The position numbers and the translations under genes were made by a program. A DNA stretch of 64,000 nucleotides, from NCBI RefSeq assembly GCF_022819345.1, contig NZ_CP089288.1:124001-188000 (forward strand), read 5' to 3'. Below are positions 30,232-39,669 of the stretch, piece after piece (position 1 is the first letter of the stretch; each line of letters begins with the position of its first letter). The notes under the pieces are model-generated. The model was not told the origin of the DNA. It saw only the letters and a list, made by a program, of their open reading frames with translations, and made no database searches. The stretch comes from Candidatus Nanosynbacter sp. HMT-352 (lineage in GTDB: Bacteria > Patescibacteriota > Saccharimonadia > Saccharimonadales > Saccharimonadaceae).

Positions 30232-32010
30232 TCACAAACCCAATTCGCGTAGCTGAGCGGGATCGACAACCGATGGTGAATTCATCATCACATCCACGCC
30301 AGAGCCATTCTTTGGAAACGCCAGAGTCTCACGGACGTTTTGCTCATCGGTCAATTCCATCAAAATACGATCAACACCAAAAGCACATCCTGCGTGAGGC
30401 GGAGCGCCGTATTTGAAAGCACCAAGCATAGCACCAAACTTTTCTTCAACGTAAGCTTCACTAAAGCCCAGTAACCCAAACACTTTATAAAGCACCGCTG
30501 GATTATGGTTGCGAACGCCGCCAGAGCAAATCTCATAGCCGTTCATCACCATGTCAAATTGGTCAGCGACAATGGATAATTTTTCGGCGTCAGTTTCAGC
30601 AGATTCCAGAGCTTGCAAACCACCCTTTGGCATACTGAACGGATTATGCCCAAAGTCAAGTTTTTTACTTCGGTCATCCCATTCATAAAACGGAAAATCA
30701 ACAATCCAAGCAAACGCCACGACCGACGGGTCTTTAAGATTAAAGTGCGAGGCAAATTCATTACGCAAGCGCCCCAATACCGCGTTAACAACCGAGCGAG
30801 AATCAGCACCAAAGAACACTGCATCGCCATCAACCGCACCAGTTTTCTGCTGGATATCAGCTAATTCCTTCTCGCTCAAGAATTTCGCAATTGGAGATTT
30901 TGCTTCACCGTCTTGATATGTGATGTACGCCAAACCGCCAGCGCCTTCACTTTTAGCGATGTTGGTGAAATTGTCAATTTGCTTGCGACTCAGACTTGCG
31001 CCATTTTTTACGCAAATAGCCTTAATGCATTCAGCATTTTTAAATACGCCAAACTCAGTCTCCGAGAACACGTCCGTTAGTTCTATCAATTCCATACCAA
31101 ACCGCAAATCCGGCTTATCAGAACCGTAAGTTTCCATGGCGTCGCGATATGAAATTCGCGGAATTGAATTGCCATCACCAACCGCCAAATCGCTCAAATC
31201 CAACAATTTTTTACCAGCAAAATCAGTCGCCAGTTGCTTCATCAAAGGCTCAACTTCAGTGCGAACTTCTTCACCATTTTCAGCAAAACTCATTTCTAAA
31301 TCAAGCTGATAAAACTCGCCATACAAGCGATCAGCCCTTGGGTCTTCGTCGCGGAAACAAGCCGCCAACTGATAATAACGCGGCACACCGCCAACCATCA
31401 GCAGCTGCTTAAACTGCTGCGGAGCTTGCGGCAAAGCGTAAAACTTCCCTTCCTGCAAGCGACTTGGAATCAGAAAATCACGCGCACCCTCAGGGCTTGA
31501 ATTCGCCAAAATTGGCGTTTGAATTTCAATAAAATCTCGACCGTCCATATATTCATGGATTCGACGATACATTTCGGCGCGTTTTTTAAGCATGTTTTGC
31601 ATTTTTGGACGACGCAAATCAAGATAACGATACTTGAATCTTAGTTCTTCGCCAGCTTGATTATCCTCAGCAAATGGCTGAATTGGCAAAGTTTCGGCTC
31701 GGTTCAAAATCTCCAAATTGTCCACAACAATTTCCACATCGCCACTGGCAATATTCGGATTTTTCAGACCTTCGCCACGCTCCGCAACCACGCCACAAGC
31801 ACGAACCACAAACTCATCTCGTAAGCTTTCCGCCAAAGAAAAAGCATCTTTTTTATCAGGGTTAATAACTAACTGAACCAAACCCGTATGGTCGCGCAAA
31901 TCAATAAAAATCAATCCGCCATGATCACGCCTGGAATGAACCCATCCCGCAACTGTAATATTTTCACCAACTTTTTTAGAAGTTTCTACCGCCAAAATTC
32001 TATTTTTCAT
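30232..32010 (-). CDS. aspS: Aspartyl-tRNA synthetase AspS
   Basis: This class II synthetase charges tRNA-Asp (or Asp/Asn if non-discriminating). The 592-residue protein has an N-terminal OB-fold anticodon-binding domain (about 1-110), motif 2 FRDEDPRADRLYGEFYQLDLEM, the bacterial GAD insertion domain (about 285-420) and motif 3 GCAFGVDRILM. It has the length and layout of the bacterial type. TATAAT ends 7 bases before the ATG, so it is probably leaderless. Whether it also charges tRNA-Asn depends on gatCAB, which is not in the window. Confidence 0.96.
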   Translation of the reverse strand: MKNRILAVETSKKVGENITVAGWVHSRRDHGGLIFIDLRDHTGLVQLVINPDKKDAFSLAESLRDEFVVRACGVVAERGEGLKNPNIASGDVEIVVDNLEILNRAETLPIQPFAEDNQAGEELRFKYRYLDLRRPKMQNMLKKRAEMYRRIHEYMDGRDFIEIQTPILANSSPEGARDFLIPSRLQEGKFYALPQAPQQFKQLLMVGGVPRYYQLAACFRDEDPRADRLYGEFYQLDLEMSFAENGEEVRTEVEPLMKQLATDFAGKKLLDLSDLAVGDGNSIPRISYRDAMETYGSDKPDLRFGMELIELTDVFSETEFGVFKNAECIKAICVKNGASLSRKQIDNFTNIAKSEGAGGLAYITYQDGEAKSPIAKFLSEKELADIQQKTGAVDGDAVFFGADSRSVVNAVLGRLRNEFASHFNLKDPSVVAFAWIVDFPFYEWDDRSKKLDFGHNPFSMPKGGLQALESAETDAEKLSIVADQFDMVMNGYEICSGGVRNHNPAVLYKVFGLLGFSEAYVEEKFGAMLGAFKYGAPPHAGCAFGVDRILMELTDEQNVRETLAFPKNGSGVDVMMNSPSVVDPAQLRELGL

Positions 32011-32048
32011 ATCTGTTATTATAGCATAATATGGGCAAATTCCCAGAA

Positions 32049-33071
32049 TTAAACATCTCGTCGAGTTTTTGTGGGCAAATTATTTTTCTGCGGATTAGCC
32101 GTGGCGGCCTTACGAATATCTCCATAAACATCATATTCGTCAATAATTTTCTGACCTAATAGCGCTTCAATTACGTCTTCTAAGCTCAGCAGACCAACTG
32201 TTTCTCGAAACTCATTTACAACAATAAACAAGTGATGCTGCGTTTTCAAAAATGCAGCCAAGGCGTGCTGTAGAGTTTGATTTTCGCGAATATAATAGAC
32301 GTCTTTACTCATGACTGTTTCCGCACGATGAGATTTTGCTTTGCGATCAATCGTTAACAGATCTTGAATCCTCAACATTCCAACAACATGGTCAATGTCG
32401 CCGTCAATGACAGGAAATCTGCTATATCCCTTTTTATGAAGATCATCAAGCACTAGCGGCCCGAGAAGTTCATTCATAGGTACCGATTCAATCATGCTTC
32501 GCGGCGTCATAATTTCCTCGACCTTCATATCATTGAACTTCAGCCCGTTAGTAATAAGCTTTTTCTCAGAAGATGAAATCGCTCCGCTGGATTGAGCCAC
32601 CATTTCCAGCAATTCTTCTTTCGATTCAATCACCCGACTATCACCAACCACTGGCGACACCGAACGAATTAGCGACAAAATTACTTGATGTCGCTCAATT
32701 GTCGTTAAAATTAGCGGTTCGTATTTTTCATAAAGTTGCTGTGAGTATTTCTGCCACAAGCCGATTCGCGCGACAGCTCCGATTTCTAGGGCTATTATGA
32801 TTGACAAAATGAGTCCAGCCGCCCAATTGAACAAATAAACGCTAATAACACTTAAAATTACCAAACATAAAGAAGCCACGGCGCGCTGCAGTGAAATAAT
32901 ATCTCGTAAAAATTCTCTTTGTCGCAAAAGAATTTTAGCCTTTTCATCACCCAATCCACTTCTCCGCCGCAACTCAAATTGGCTATGCGAAGATGTCTTC
33001 GGCTGAACTCCCAGCACTATCAGCAAAACCGCCAAAGTAACCAAATATCCAAAAATTAGCACAATCGTCAT
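32049..33071 (-). CDS. CBS-pair membrane protein (CorC/HlyC-like)
   Basis: The ATG at 33071 (MTIVLIFGYL) is preceded, 6 bases away, by TACAAT, which supports this start over one six codons earlier. The 340-residue protein has two or three membrane segments (about 3-23 and 68-108), a GAISSSEKKLI linker, KVEEIMTPRSMIESVP and a pair of CBS domains (about 180-310), as in the CNNM/CorC family linked to Mg2+/Co2+ efflux. The C-terminal CorC/HlyC domain seems to be missing; a basic tail replaces it. Confidence 0.85.
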   Translation of the reverse strand: MTIVLIFGYLVTLAVLLIVLGVQPKTSSHSQFELRRRSGLGDEKAKILLRQREFLRDIISLQRAVASLCLVILSVISVYLFNWAAGLILSIIIALEIGAVARIGLWQKYSQQLYEKYEPLILTTIERHQVILSLIRSVSPVVGDSRVIESKEELLEMVAQSSGAISSSEKKLITNGLKFNDMKVEEIMTPRSMIESVPMNELLGPLVLDDLHKKGYSRFPVIDGDIDHVVGMLRIQDLLTIDRKAKSHRAETVMSKDVYYIRENQTLQHALAAFLKTQHHLFIVVNEFRETVGLLSLEDVIEALLGQKIIDEYDVYGDIRKAATANPQKNNLPTKTRRDV

Positions 33072-33124
33072 AGTTTTATTGTACCGCATTCCGTGCTATA
33101 CTTACTAGAGTAAATGGAGGTAAA

Positions 33125-33817
33125 ATGAATAAGAAAAGCTGGATAATTTTCGCAATTATTGTAGTGGCAATTGTTGGTGGAATGATTTATATTTCGACGC
33201 AAAATCGACTAAATATTAGCGATATCAATAACGATCAGCTAAACACGGCTATCAGCGCAGAATCAAGAAATGGCAATATCGCGGATCATGAAATTGGTAG
33301 CAAAGACGCCAAAGTAACAATTATCGAATACGCCGACTATCAATGCCCTGGCTGTGGTGCCGCTGCACCAAAAGCCGAAGCGCTAGCTAAAAAATATAAA
33401 GATCACGTTCGATTAATTTTCCGCAATTTCCCAATTGCCAGCTCACACCCTAACGCACGAGCTGCCGCTGCCGTAGCTGAAGCCGCTGGTTTACAGGGTA
33501 AATTCTGGGAAATGAATGAGCTTCTATATGCAAATCAGGACGCTTGGAAAAACGCCAACACTACAGAACGCGACAGCATTTTCAAATCTTATGCTGAACA
33601 ATTGAAGCTTAATATCGATCAATATAAAACCGATATTGCCAGCAACAGGGTTAAAAATAAAATCGACTTCGATATGGCTCTCGGTCGCAAACACGGCGTT
33701 GCCGCAACACCAACTTTCTACATAAATGGAAAAAACACTGAGATGGACAGCTCTGGCTCAATCGAATCATCAGTCAAGGAAGCCTTGAAAAAAGCTGGCG
33801 TTGAAGTAAAAGATTAA
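33125..33817 (+). CDS. Membrane-anchored DsbA-family thiol oxidoreductase
   Basis: The 230-residue protein has one N-terminal membrane anchor (about 6-24) and a DsbA-type thioredoxin domain on the outside. The active site is CPGC (Cys74 and Cys77), followed by the DsbA helical insert and the cis-Pro loop AATPTFYINGK. It likely introduces or isomerises disulfides in exported proteins. GGAGG stands seven bases before the ATG, a clear leadered start with TATACT further upstream, and it is divergent from the CBS protein. A strong terminator follows. Confidence 0.9.
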   Translation: MNKKSWIIFAIIVVAIVGGMIYISTQNRLNISDINNDQLNTAISAESRNGNIADHEIGSKDAKVTIIEYADYQCPGCGAAAPKAEALAKKYKDHVRLIFRNFPIASSHPNARAAAAVAEAAGLQGKFWEMNELLYANQDAWKNANTTERDSIFKSYAEQLKLNIDQYKTDIASNRVKNKIDFDMALGRKHGVAATPTFYINGKNTEMDSSGSIESSVKEALKKAGVEVKD

Positions 33818-33836
33818 CGCATTTTCACACAAACCA

Positions 33837-33872
33837 AAATCCCGCTCCGGTGCCTTGGAGCGGGATTTGTTT
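33837..33872 (+). terminator. Terminator after DsbA-like gene
   Basis: AAATCCCGCTCC (33837-33848) pairs perfectly with GGAGCGGGATTT (33857-33868), followed by GTTTAT. It is symmetric and probably bidirectional. Confidence 0.85.
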
Positions 33873-33882
33873 ATAGTCGTCC

Positions 33883-34065
33883 CTATTCTATCGTTGGAGC
33901 GACTGCACTACTTTTTATTATTGTGCTATGTATGTTTGCCATTCGGCAGGCACCACATCCACCGCGATCTTTTTGCGCCTTGATGGCACAAATTTGATTG
34001 CTATTGGCATGTGTTTTGCACTCCTTATTATTATGTGCAGCCCCACGCGCTTCGACCTTTATCAC
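33883..34065 (-). other. Gap with one doubtful short Cys-rich frame
   Basis: The 350 bases between the DsbA terminator and corA hold one GTG-started frame of 60 codons with four Cys (ECKTH, QICAI, GGCGACRM). It lacks a recognisable ribosome site and any family resemblance I know. It may be a Cys-rich small protein or chance. I see no other gene or RNA in 33873-34172. Confidence 0.2.
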
Positions 34066-34172
34066 TTAATATCAGCAATTTAATGCTTCGGCGCGAGACA
34101 TGCTAACAATGTTACCAAACGTTCATTGGCACGTCAAGCAAAAACATTTTGAAAATGCTTATTACATCTATA

Positions 34173-35093
34173 TTAGAATAAGCGGAGTCGCTTAGCAACA
34201 AACATAACAAGTAAAATCAACAACACTGTAAAACTGGTGATAACCGGGTACGCCCAAGGCTCGCCCTGAAATGGTAACGCGATATTCATTCCATACATTC
34301 CGTAAAAAACGTTTGGAATAGCCAGAAGAATTGTTATGGCGGTCAATGCCTTCATACGTTGATTCAGCGTATTATTAGCAACCGTCGAATAAGCGTTTTG
34401 AATACTGGAAATTGTGTGCGTGCTGGAACTAATTGCCACTAGAACCTGCCTGATATGTAGGTCAACATCCTCCAAGGCTTCCAGACCTCTGGTCTTAAAT
34501 AGATGGCGGCGATTTTCCATCAGTTGTGTAATAACACGGGACATCCCTTCCAAACTGCTTCGATATTCATTGAGAGTGTCTTCAATTGCGACAAATTTAA
34601 TAAAATCCGAATTCTCAACTTCATGACGACTTAGTCGCCGACGAGCATCGCTAATTTGTTCTGTTAACAGGTGTACACGCTGTTCATATTGAGAAATAAT
34701 ATACGCCAAATTCGCAGCAAAAACTCCCGCTGGACGCTCGGTGGTGCTAAATAAATAATCGCTAACCTCCAGAGGTGAAAATTTAACATGAGGCGATATT
34801 GTAATATAATGACCGCCGCTAATTGCAATTAAAAACGGTGCCGTTTTGCCAGAATCAGTTTGACCGAACGGCATGCGCGTAAAAATATACTCAACACCAT
34901 CAGAAAACTCCGCTCGAGGTAATTCGTGGATATCCAGTACGTCACGAACAATATTAGCAGACAGCGACAACGCCTTTGAAACTCGAGTAGCATCAAGACT
35001 CCCGGTCAAATTAATCCAACCGTTTTTATGCATTCGTTGAGCTTGCGTCAACTTTTCAGTCAACGATCTGCGTTCAAAATAGCCCACCATCAT
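34173..35093 (-). CDS. CorA-family divalent cation transporter (copy 1)
   Basis: The 306-residue protein has the CorA layout: an N-terminal cytoplasmic alpha/beta domain, a long helix (about 140-245), then two membrane segments at the C-terminus with the signature YGMN in FYGMYGMNIALPF between them. It mediates Mg2+ (or Co2+/Ni2+) uptake as a pentamer. TATAAT ends 6 bases before the ATG. A paralogue (35151-36065) lies immediately upstream on the same strand, but each gene has its own promoter. Confidence 0.9.
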   Translation of the reverse strand: MMVGYFERRSLTEKLTQAQRMHKNGWINLTGSLDATRVSKALSLSANIVRDVLDIHELPRAEFSDGVEYIFTRMPFGQTDSGKTAPFLIAISGGHYITISPHVKFSPLEVSDYLFSTTERPAGVFAANLAYIISQYEQRVHLLTEQISDARRRLSRHEVENSDFIKFVAIEDTLNEYRSSLEGMSRVITQLMENRRHLFKTRGLEALEDVDLHIRQVLVAISSSTHTISSIQNAYSTVANNTLNQRMKALTAITILLAIPNVFYGMYGMNIALPFQGEPWAYPVITSFTVLLILLVMFVAKRLRLF

Positions 35094-35150
35094 GAGAAAA
35101 TTATAATATACACAAGCAATATTAGCAATCTATCGAATTGCAATTAAACT

Positions 35151-36065
35151 TTATCGGCTGCGCAGGAAATAATAGCCCACAACAATAGCTAGGACCACAC
35201 TAACTACGGTAATTCCCCAAAACATCAATGGATTATCGGCACCTGGAACCGGCACGTTCATACCATATAAACCAGCGATCATCGTCGGAATAGTCAAAGC
35301 TACGGTAATTACTGTTAGCAGGCGAATCGTTTCGTTAAGGCGCGTATCCATCACCGCCCTATAGCTGTCGCGCACATTAGTAATCGTCCTCAACAAACTT
35401 TTACAACGCGCAATCACCTGCTCCAAATCAATCGAAATATCCTCAACATCTTCCTTATCATCAGCTTTCAGTCGCAACTTCTGAGTCGCCAGAAGTCTTT
35501 CAATCGCCCAGTTCATCGGAATTAGCGCGTCAAGATAATCATTCAATTTGCGCTCATACTCCGCCAGAGTGGCAATGTCATTAACTCTCAGCGTATGAAT
35601 ACTGTCCGTAGCCGCTCGCATCTGACGGTTAATCGTTGCCACACGCCGCTGATATTGCATTGAAATCGCCTCAACCATCGCCACCAAAAGCTCAACTTGT
35701 CGATCCGTTCTAATTCGCATCTTATCAATAAATGGCTGCCACAAACGCCCCAAACTATCTCTGGACAACGTCACGATATGATCTTTATTAATGCAGAATA
35801 AAATCGGCGTAGTAAAATCATTAAAATCGTCGTCAGTGTCTGGCAATCGCGCAATCAAATAAGTCCACTCATCATCAAACTCAATACGCGGCACCTCGTG
35901 CGGGTCAAGCGCGTCACTTATCAAATCCTCATCCAAGCCCAGCGTCAACAATTGCGAAACCTCTTCGTCGCTCGGTCTTTCGCAGCGCACCCACGAACCA
36001 GACTGCAAATTTTCTTGCGGGCTAATTATTGAATCACTATTTGTCGAACGAAGATATTGCAACAT
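35151..36065 (-). CDS. CorA-family divalent cation transporter (copy 2)
   Basis: A 304-residue CorA homologue with the same domain order as copy 1 and the signature GLYGMNVPVPG between the two C-terminal membrane helices. Sequence identity to copy 1 is low outside the signature region, so the duplication is old or they were acquired separately. A TATAAT box ends 8 bases before the ATG. Two CorA genes in a reduced genome suggest distinct ion preference or regulation. Confidence 0.9.
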   Translation of the reverse strand: MLQYLRSTNSDSIISPQENLQSGSWVRCERPSDEEVSQLLTLGLDEDLISDALDPHEVPRIEFDDEWTYLIARLPDTDDDFNDFTTPILFCINKDHIVTLSRDSLGRLWQPFIDKMRIRTDRQVELLVAMVEAISMQYQRRVATINRQMRAATDSIHTLRVNDIATLAEYERKLNDYLDALIPMNWAIERLLATQKLRLKADDKEDVEDISIDLEQVIARCKSLLRTITNVRDSYRAVMDTRLNETIRLLTVITVALTIPTMIAGLYGMNVPVPGADNPLMFWGITVVSVVLAIVVGYYFLRSR

Positions 36066-36099
36066 AATTTCATATTATAAAATAAAACATACATAAACA

Positions 36100-36134
36100 C
36101 AAGAAGCTCCTGCGCCATTCACAGGAACTTCTTG
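36100..36134 (-). terminator. Terminator of the arginine deiminase operon
   Basis: CAAGAAGCTCCTG (36100-36112) and CAGGAACTTCTTG (36122-36134) form a 13-bp stem with one mismatch and a 9-base loop, just after the arcC stop. A T-rich stretch follows on the minus strand. Confidence 0.7.
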
Positions 36135-36141
36135 ATTTTTA

Positions 36142-37092
36142 TTACGATTTGACTATCGTGCCTGCCGAGCCGCTAATGGCTTCAGCGGTTTTATCCAGCG
36201 AAGTAATAATCGCCGTACGCCCCGACTTTCCGTCTAGGAACGACAAGGCAGCCTGAGTTTTTGGCAACATTGAACCTGCCGCAAATTGCCCATCGTCAAT
36301 ATACTTTTGAAGCTCTTCTATTGAAACTTCCCCGAGAGATTGCTCATCTGGTTTGCCAAAATTAATTTTAGCAGCATCAACCGAAGTCAAAATCAACAAG
36401 GTATCAGCGTCCAAAAGATCTGCCAATTTTGCTGCGCCGAAGTCCTTATCAATAACCGCAGCGACGCCTTTTAATTGACCAGTTTCGTCTTGTAAAACAG
36501 GAATGCCGCCGCCGCCAGTTGAAACGACCGTCACACCAGCATGAACCAACGCCTTAATCACATCAGCCTCAACAATCGTCTGAGGTTTTGGCGAAGGAAC
36601 GACGCGTCGCCAACCACGGCCAGCGTCTTCTTTTACCGTGTAGCCGCGTTCGCTAGCGACGGTTTTCGCCTCGTCTTCCGAATAGAACGGACCAATTGGC
36701 TTGGTTGGATTTTGGAATGCTGGATCGCTTAAGCTAACAATCGTTTGAGTTATAACGCTAACAGCGCGATTGTTCATTTGATTAACCATAAAGGCGTCAT
36801 GAAAAGCTTGTTGCAGCCAAAAGCCAATCAACCCCTGGCTCATAGCGCCAGAATCTTCCAGGGGCAAACTTGGCACATCTGGCGTATTAATCGCCTCTTC
36901 GTGCAACACAATATTACCAACCTGAGGACCATTACCATGAACGATTGCTACGTTATGACCAGCCTGGATTAACGGTAAAAGCTGCCGAACGGTTTCATCG
37001 GCTACTCGTTGCTGCTGCTCAGACGCGGCTTCGCCCTGCCGTTGCAGGGCGTTACCACCGAGCGCTACTACAATAGTACGCTTCTTATCCAT
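36142..37092 (-). CDS. arcC: Carbamate kinase ArcC
   Basis: ArcC makes ATP from carbamoyl phosphate and ADP, the energy-yielding step of the arginine deiminase pathway. The 316-residue protein has VVALGGNALQRQG (residues 7-19), VHGNGPQVGN, STGGGGIPV and VIDKDFGAAKLA, the standard carbamate kinase motifs. It is the last gene of arcA-argF-arcD-arcC and ends at a terminator. Confidence 0.96.
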   Translation of the reverse strand: MDKKRTIVVALGGNALQRQGEAASEQQQRVADETVRQLLPLIQAGHNVAIVHGNGPQVGNIVLHEEAINTPDVPSLPLEDSGAMSQGLIGFWLQQAFHDAFMVNQMNNRAVSVITQTIVSLSDPAFQNPTKPIGPFYSEDEAKTVASERGYTVKEDAGRGWRRVVPSPKPQTIVEADVIKALVHAGVTVVSTGGGGIPVLQDETGQLKGVAAVIDKDFGAAKLADLLDADTLLILTSVDAAKINFGKPDEQSLGEVSIEELQKYIDDGQFAAGSMLPKTQAALSFLDGKSGRTAIITSLDKTAEAISGSAGTIVKS

Positions 37093-37095
37093 AGG

Positions 37096-38640
37096 CTACA
37101 GTGCTCCGAAAATTGCAATAACTGTAATGCTGATAATAGCAAATATCGCCATAATTGGAGCTGAGCGTTTTAGCCAGTCGCGATATGAAACGCCAGCCAG
37201 CGCCAATCCACCCATCAACGATGCGATAGTTGGAGCCATCATGTTGATCAAGCCAGACGCTGTCGCAAATGCGGCAACCATAACTTCTTTGCTTGAGCCA
37301 ACCAAGTCAGCAATTGGCGCAATAACTGGCATAGTTGCTGCCGCCAAACCTGATGATGACGGAACGATAAACGACATTGGCAAGTAGAATAAATATGCCA
37401 ACACACCAACAACACCGCCACCAGCATCTTTCAGAAGGGACTCACCCCAGCTGATGATCGTGTCCTGAATTTCACCGTTAGTCATCACTACAGAAACACC
37501 TGTTGCCACTGCAATAATCAAAGCAACTGGCAAGATATCTTTCACACCGTCGATAAATGTATCAACTGGGAAAACACCCTCTTTCTTAAATTCTTTGTAG
37601 TAAATTGCGGTTATGACAATTGTTGAAATTAGGAATAGCGCAGTGATTTCGTTGAAATACCAATCACCAAATGCTGCACTGTGGACTACACCAAGTACCG
37701 CGCCAATAACTGGCAAACCTGCAGCCCATTCAAACATATCGGCGAAGAATGTGATATTCCAACTTCCCCATGGAATCAAGGAAAGAATCATTAGCACAAA
37801 TGTAATAGCAAACACAGACATAACAACTTTTCGTGGACCAGTAAATTTTGGTACGTTTGTCATGTCGAGAGCAGCCGTAGCTGGCTTGTAGCGAACGTCT
37901 TCCTTGTACTTGCCGGCCTTCACTTTTGCAGCATAACGCATAGTAAAGATAATCGCGGCAATCAAACAAAGTGCTAAGATGATAGACATTATTGGAATAA
38001 CGCTACCCAATTTCACATCTGCGGTTTTTGCCGCAACACCAGTAGAGAATGGGTTGATTGTTGAACCAAGCACACCAGTACCAGCACCCAACACAATCAC
38101 CATCACACCAGTCATGGCGTTATAGCCAGCAGCAATCATCATCGGTATAACTAGTGCGTAAAACGCCACAGTTTCTTCCTGCATACCGTAAGTAGTACCA
38201 CCGATAGCGAATAAAATCATCAGAATCGGGATGAGCCACTTTTCCTTACCCTTCATCTTTCGAAGCAGTGCGCCAAGAGAAGCGTCAAGCGCACCAGTTT
38301 TCATAGTGACGCCTAAGAATCCACCAAGCACCATCACGAAGACGATGACATCAAGCTTGTCTGACATACCTTTAATAGGTGCAGTGAAGACGTCCCACAA
38401 ACCTTGCTGATCGTGTTTTTTGACCTCTTCCTTTTTACCGTCTTTTTCTTCCGTGACGGTTCGATCTTTGTCGACTACGTGATACGAATTAGCTATACGA
38501 TCGCCATCTTCGTTCGTCTTATATAGTCCAGAAGGAACAACCCACGTCAATGCCGCCATAACGATGATCACGACAAACAAAATAGTAAACGCCGACGGTG
38601 ATCGAAGCTTCTGCTTTGCTTTTTTAATTTTTTCTACCAT
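37096..38640 (-). CDS. arcD: YfcC-family transporter, probable arginine/ornithine antiporter
   Basis: A 514-residue polytopic protein (about 12 membrane segments) of the YfcC/C4-dicarboxylate-related family, with an N-terminal AFTILFVVIIVMAALTWVVPSG, an external charged loop (about 40-80) and YLFYLPMSFIVPSSSGLAAATMPV in the C-terminal half. YfcC-type carriers frequently take the ArcD place in arginine deiminase operons, exchanging arginine for ornithine. The operon position supports that role here. A GAGG ribosome site precedes the start. Confidence 0.88.
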   Translation of the reverse strand: MVEKIKKAKQKLRSPSAFTILFVVIIVMAALTWVVPSGLYKTNEDGDRIANSYHVVDKDRTVTEEKDGKKEEVKKHDQQGLWDVFTAPIKGMSDKLDVIVFVMVLGGFLGVTMKTGALDASLGALLRKMKGKEKWLIPILMILFAIGGTTYGMQEETVAFYALVIPMMIAAGYNAMTGVMVIVLGAGTGVLGSTINPFSTGVAAKTADVKLGSVIPIMSIILALCLIAAIIFTMRYAAKVKAGKYKEDVRYKPATAALDMTNVPKFTGPRKVVMSVFAITFVLMILSLIPWGSWNITFFADMFEWAAGLPVIGAVLGVVHSAAFGDWYFNEITALFLISTIVITAIYYKEFKKEGVFPVDTFIDGVKDILPVALIIAVATGVSVVMTNGEIQDTIISWGESLLKDAGGGVVGVLAYLFYLPMSFIVPSSSGLAAATMPVIAPIADLVGSSKEVMVAAFATASGLINMMAPTIASLMGGLALAGVSYRDWLKRSAPIMAIFAIISITVIAIFGAL

Positions 38641-38679
38641 TGCCTCGGAGCCTCCTTAACCTCCTTATTACGACAACAA

Positions 38680-39669
38680 CTACAATGTCAAAGCCATCAC
38701 AGCCTTGATTGTATGCATACGATTTTCCGCTTGATCAAAAACTATCGAATGTGGCGAGCGGAACACCTCATCCGTCACTTCCATTGAATCTAAACCGAAA
38801 TCTTCCTGAATTTTCTTTCCAGTAATCGTTAATGCGTCGTGGAATGCTGGCAAGCAGTGCATAAACTTGACCTCAGGATTTCCTGTCAGGTTAATCATCT
38901 GGCGATTAACTTGGAAATGTCGCAATTGGTTAATGCGTTCAGCAAACTTGTCTTCTTCGCCCATTGAAACCCAAACGTCCGTGTAAATTACATCAGCACC
39001 GCGCAAAGCTTCTTCGAAATTATCAGTGATAGTAATGCGTGCGTGGCTTGACCTGGCAAAATGATTTGCCTTATCGACCAAAGCCTGATCTGGATGCAAT
39101 TCACGAGGTGCCAAAATGCGGAAATCAAGTCCCATAATAGCTGAGCCAATCATCAGCGAGTTCGCCATATTGTTACGACCATCGCCAACAAACACCAGCT
39201 TAGTTCCCTTCAATTTTCCGACATGTTCTTCAATCGTCATGAAGTCAGCCAAAATCTGCGTTGGGTGGAACTTATCGGTCAATCCATTCCATACTGGAAC
39301 GCCAGCGTGACGCGCCAATTCCTCAACGGTCGCGTGATCAAAACCACGGAACTCAATTCCGTCAAACATTCGGCCCAAAACCTTAGCGGTATCTTCAACC
39401 GTCTCTTTCTTACCCAATTGAATATCATCTTTACCGAGGTATTCTGGCGCAACTCCAAGGTCATTAGCAGCTACCGTAAATGCGCAGCGCGTTCGCGTTG
39501 AAGCCTTTTCGAATAGCAATGCCACGTTTTTACCCTCATGAATTCGGTGCGGAATGCCGGCATATTTCAATCGACGATATTCACGAGCTGTATCTAACAG
39601 CAAGCGAATCTCTTCAGCGGTATAATCGCTCAAAGTTAATAGCGATCGTCCTTTCAAACTCTGAGCCAT
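38680..39669 (-). CDS. argF: Ornithine carbamoyltransferase (catabolic)
   Basis: Here the enzyme should run catabolically, splitting citrulline with phosphate into ornithine and carbamoyl phosphate. The 329-residue protein has the carbamoyl phosphate-binding [12 protein letters not shown] (about 53-64), [15 protein letters not shown], and the ornithine-binding MHCLPAFHD (about 265-273). Its start shares one base with the arcA stop (TAATG). The name arcB would be equally apt given the operon. Confidence 0.96.
   Translation of the reverse strand: MAQSLKGRSLLTLSDYTAEEIRLLLDTAREYRRLKYAGIPHRIHEGKNVALLFEKASTRTRCAFTVAANDLGVAPEYLGKDDIQLGKKETVEDTAKVLGRMFDGIEFRGFDHATVEELARHAGVPVWNGLTDKFHPTQILADFMTIEEHVGKLKGTKLVFVGDGRNNMANSLMIGSAIMGLDFRILAPRELHPDQALVDKANHFARSSHARITITDNFEEALRGADVIYTDVWVSMGEEDKFAERINQLRHFQVNRQMINLTGNPEVKFMHCLPAFHDALTITGKKIQEDFGLDSMEVTDEVFRSPHSIVFDQAENRMHTIKAVMALTL

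Noticed and set aside
33883..34065. 60-codon GTG frame with four Cys
   Set aside because: No ribosome site, no recognisable family and an uncommon start. Kept only as a doubtful entry.
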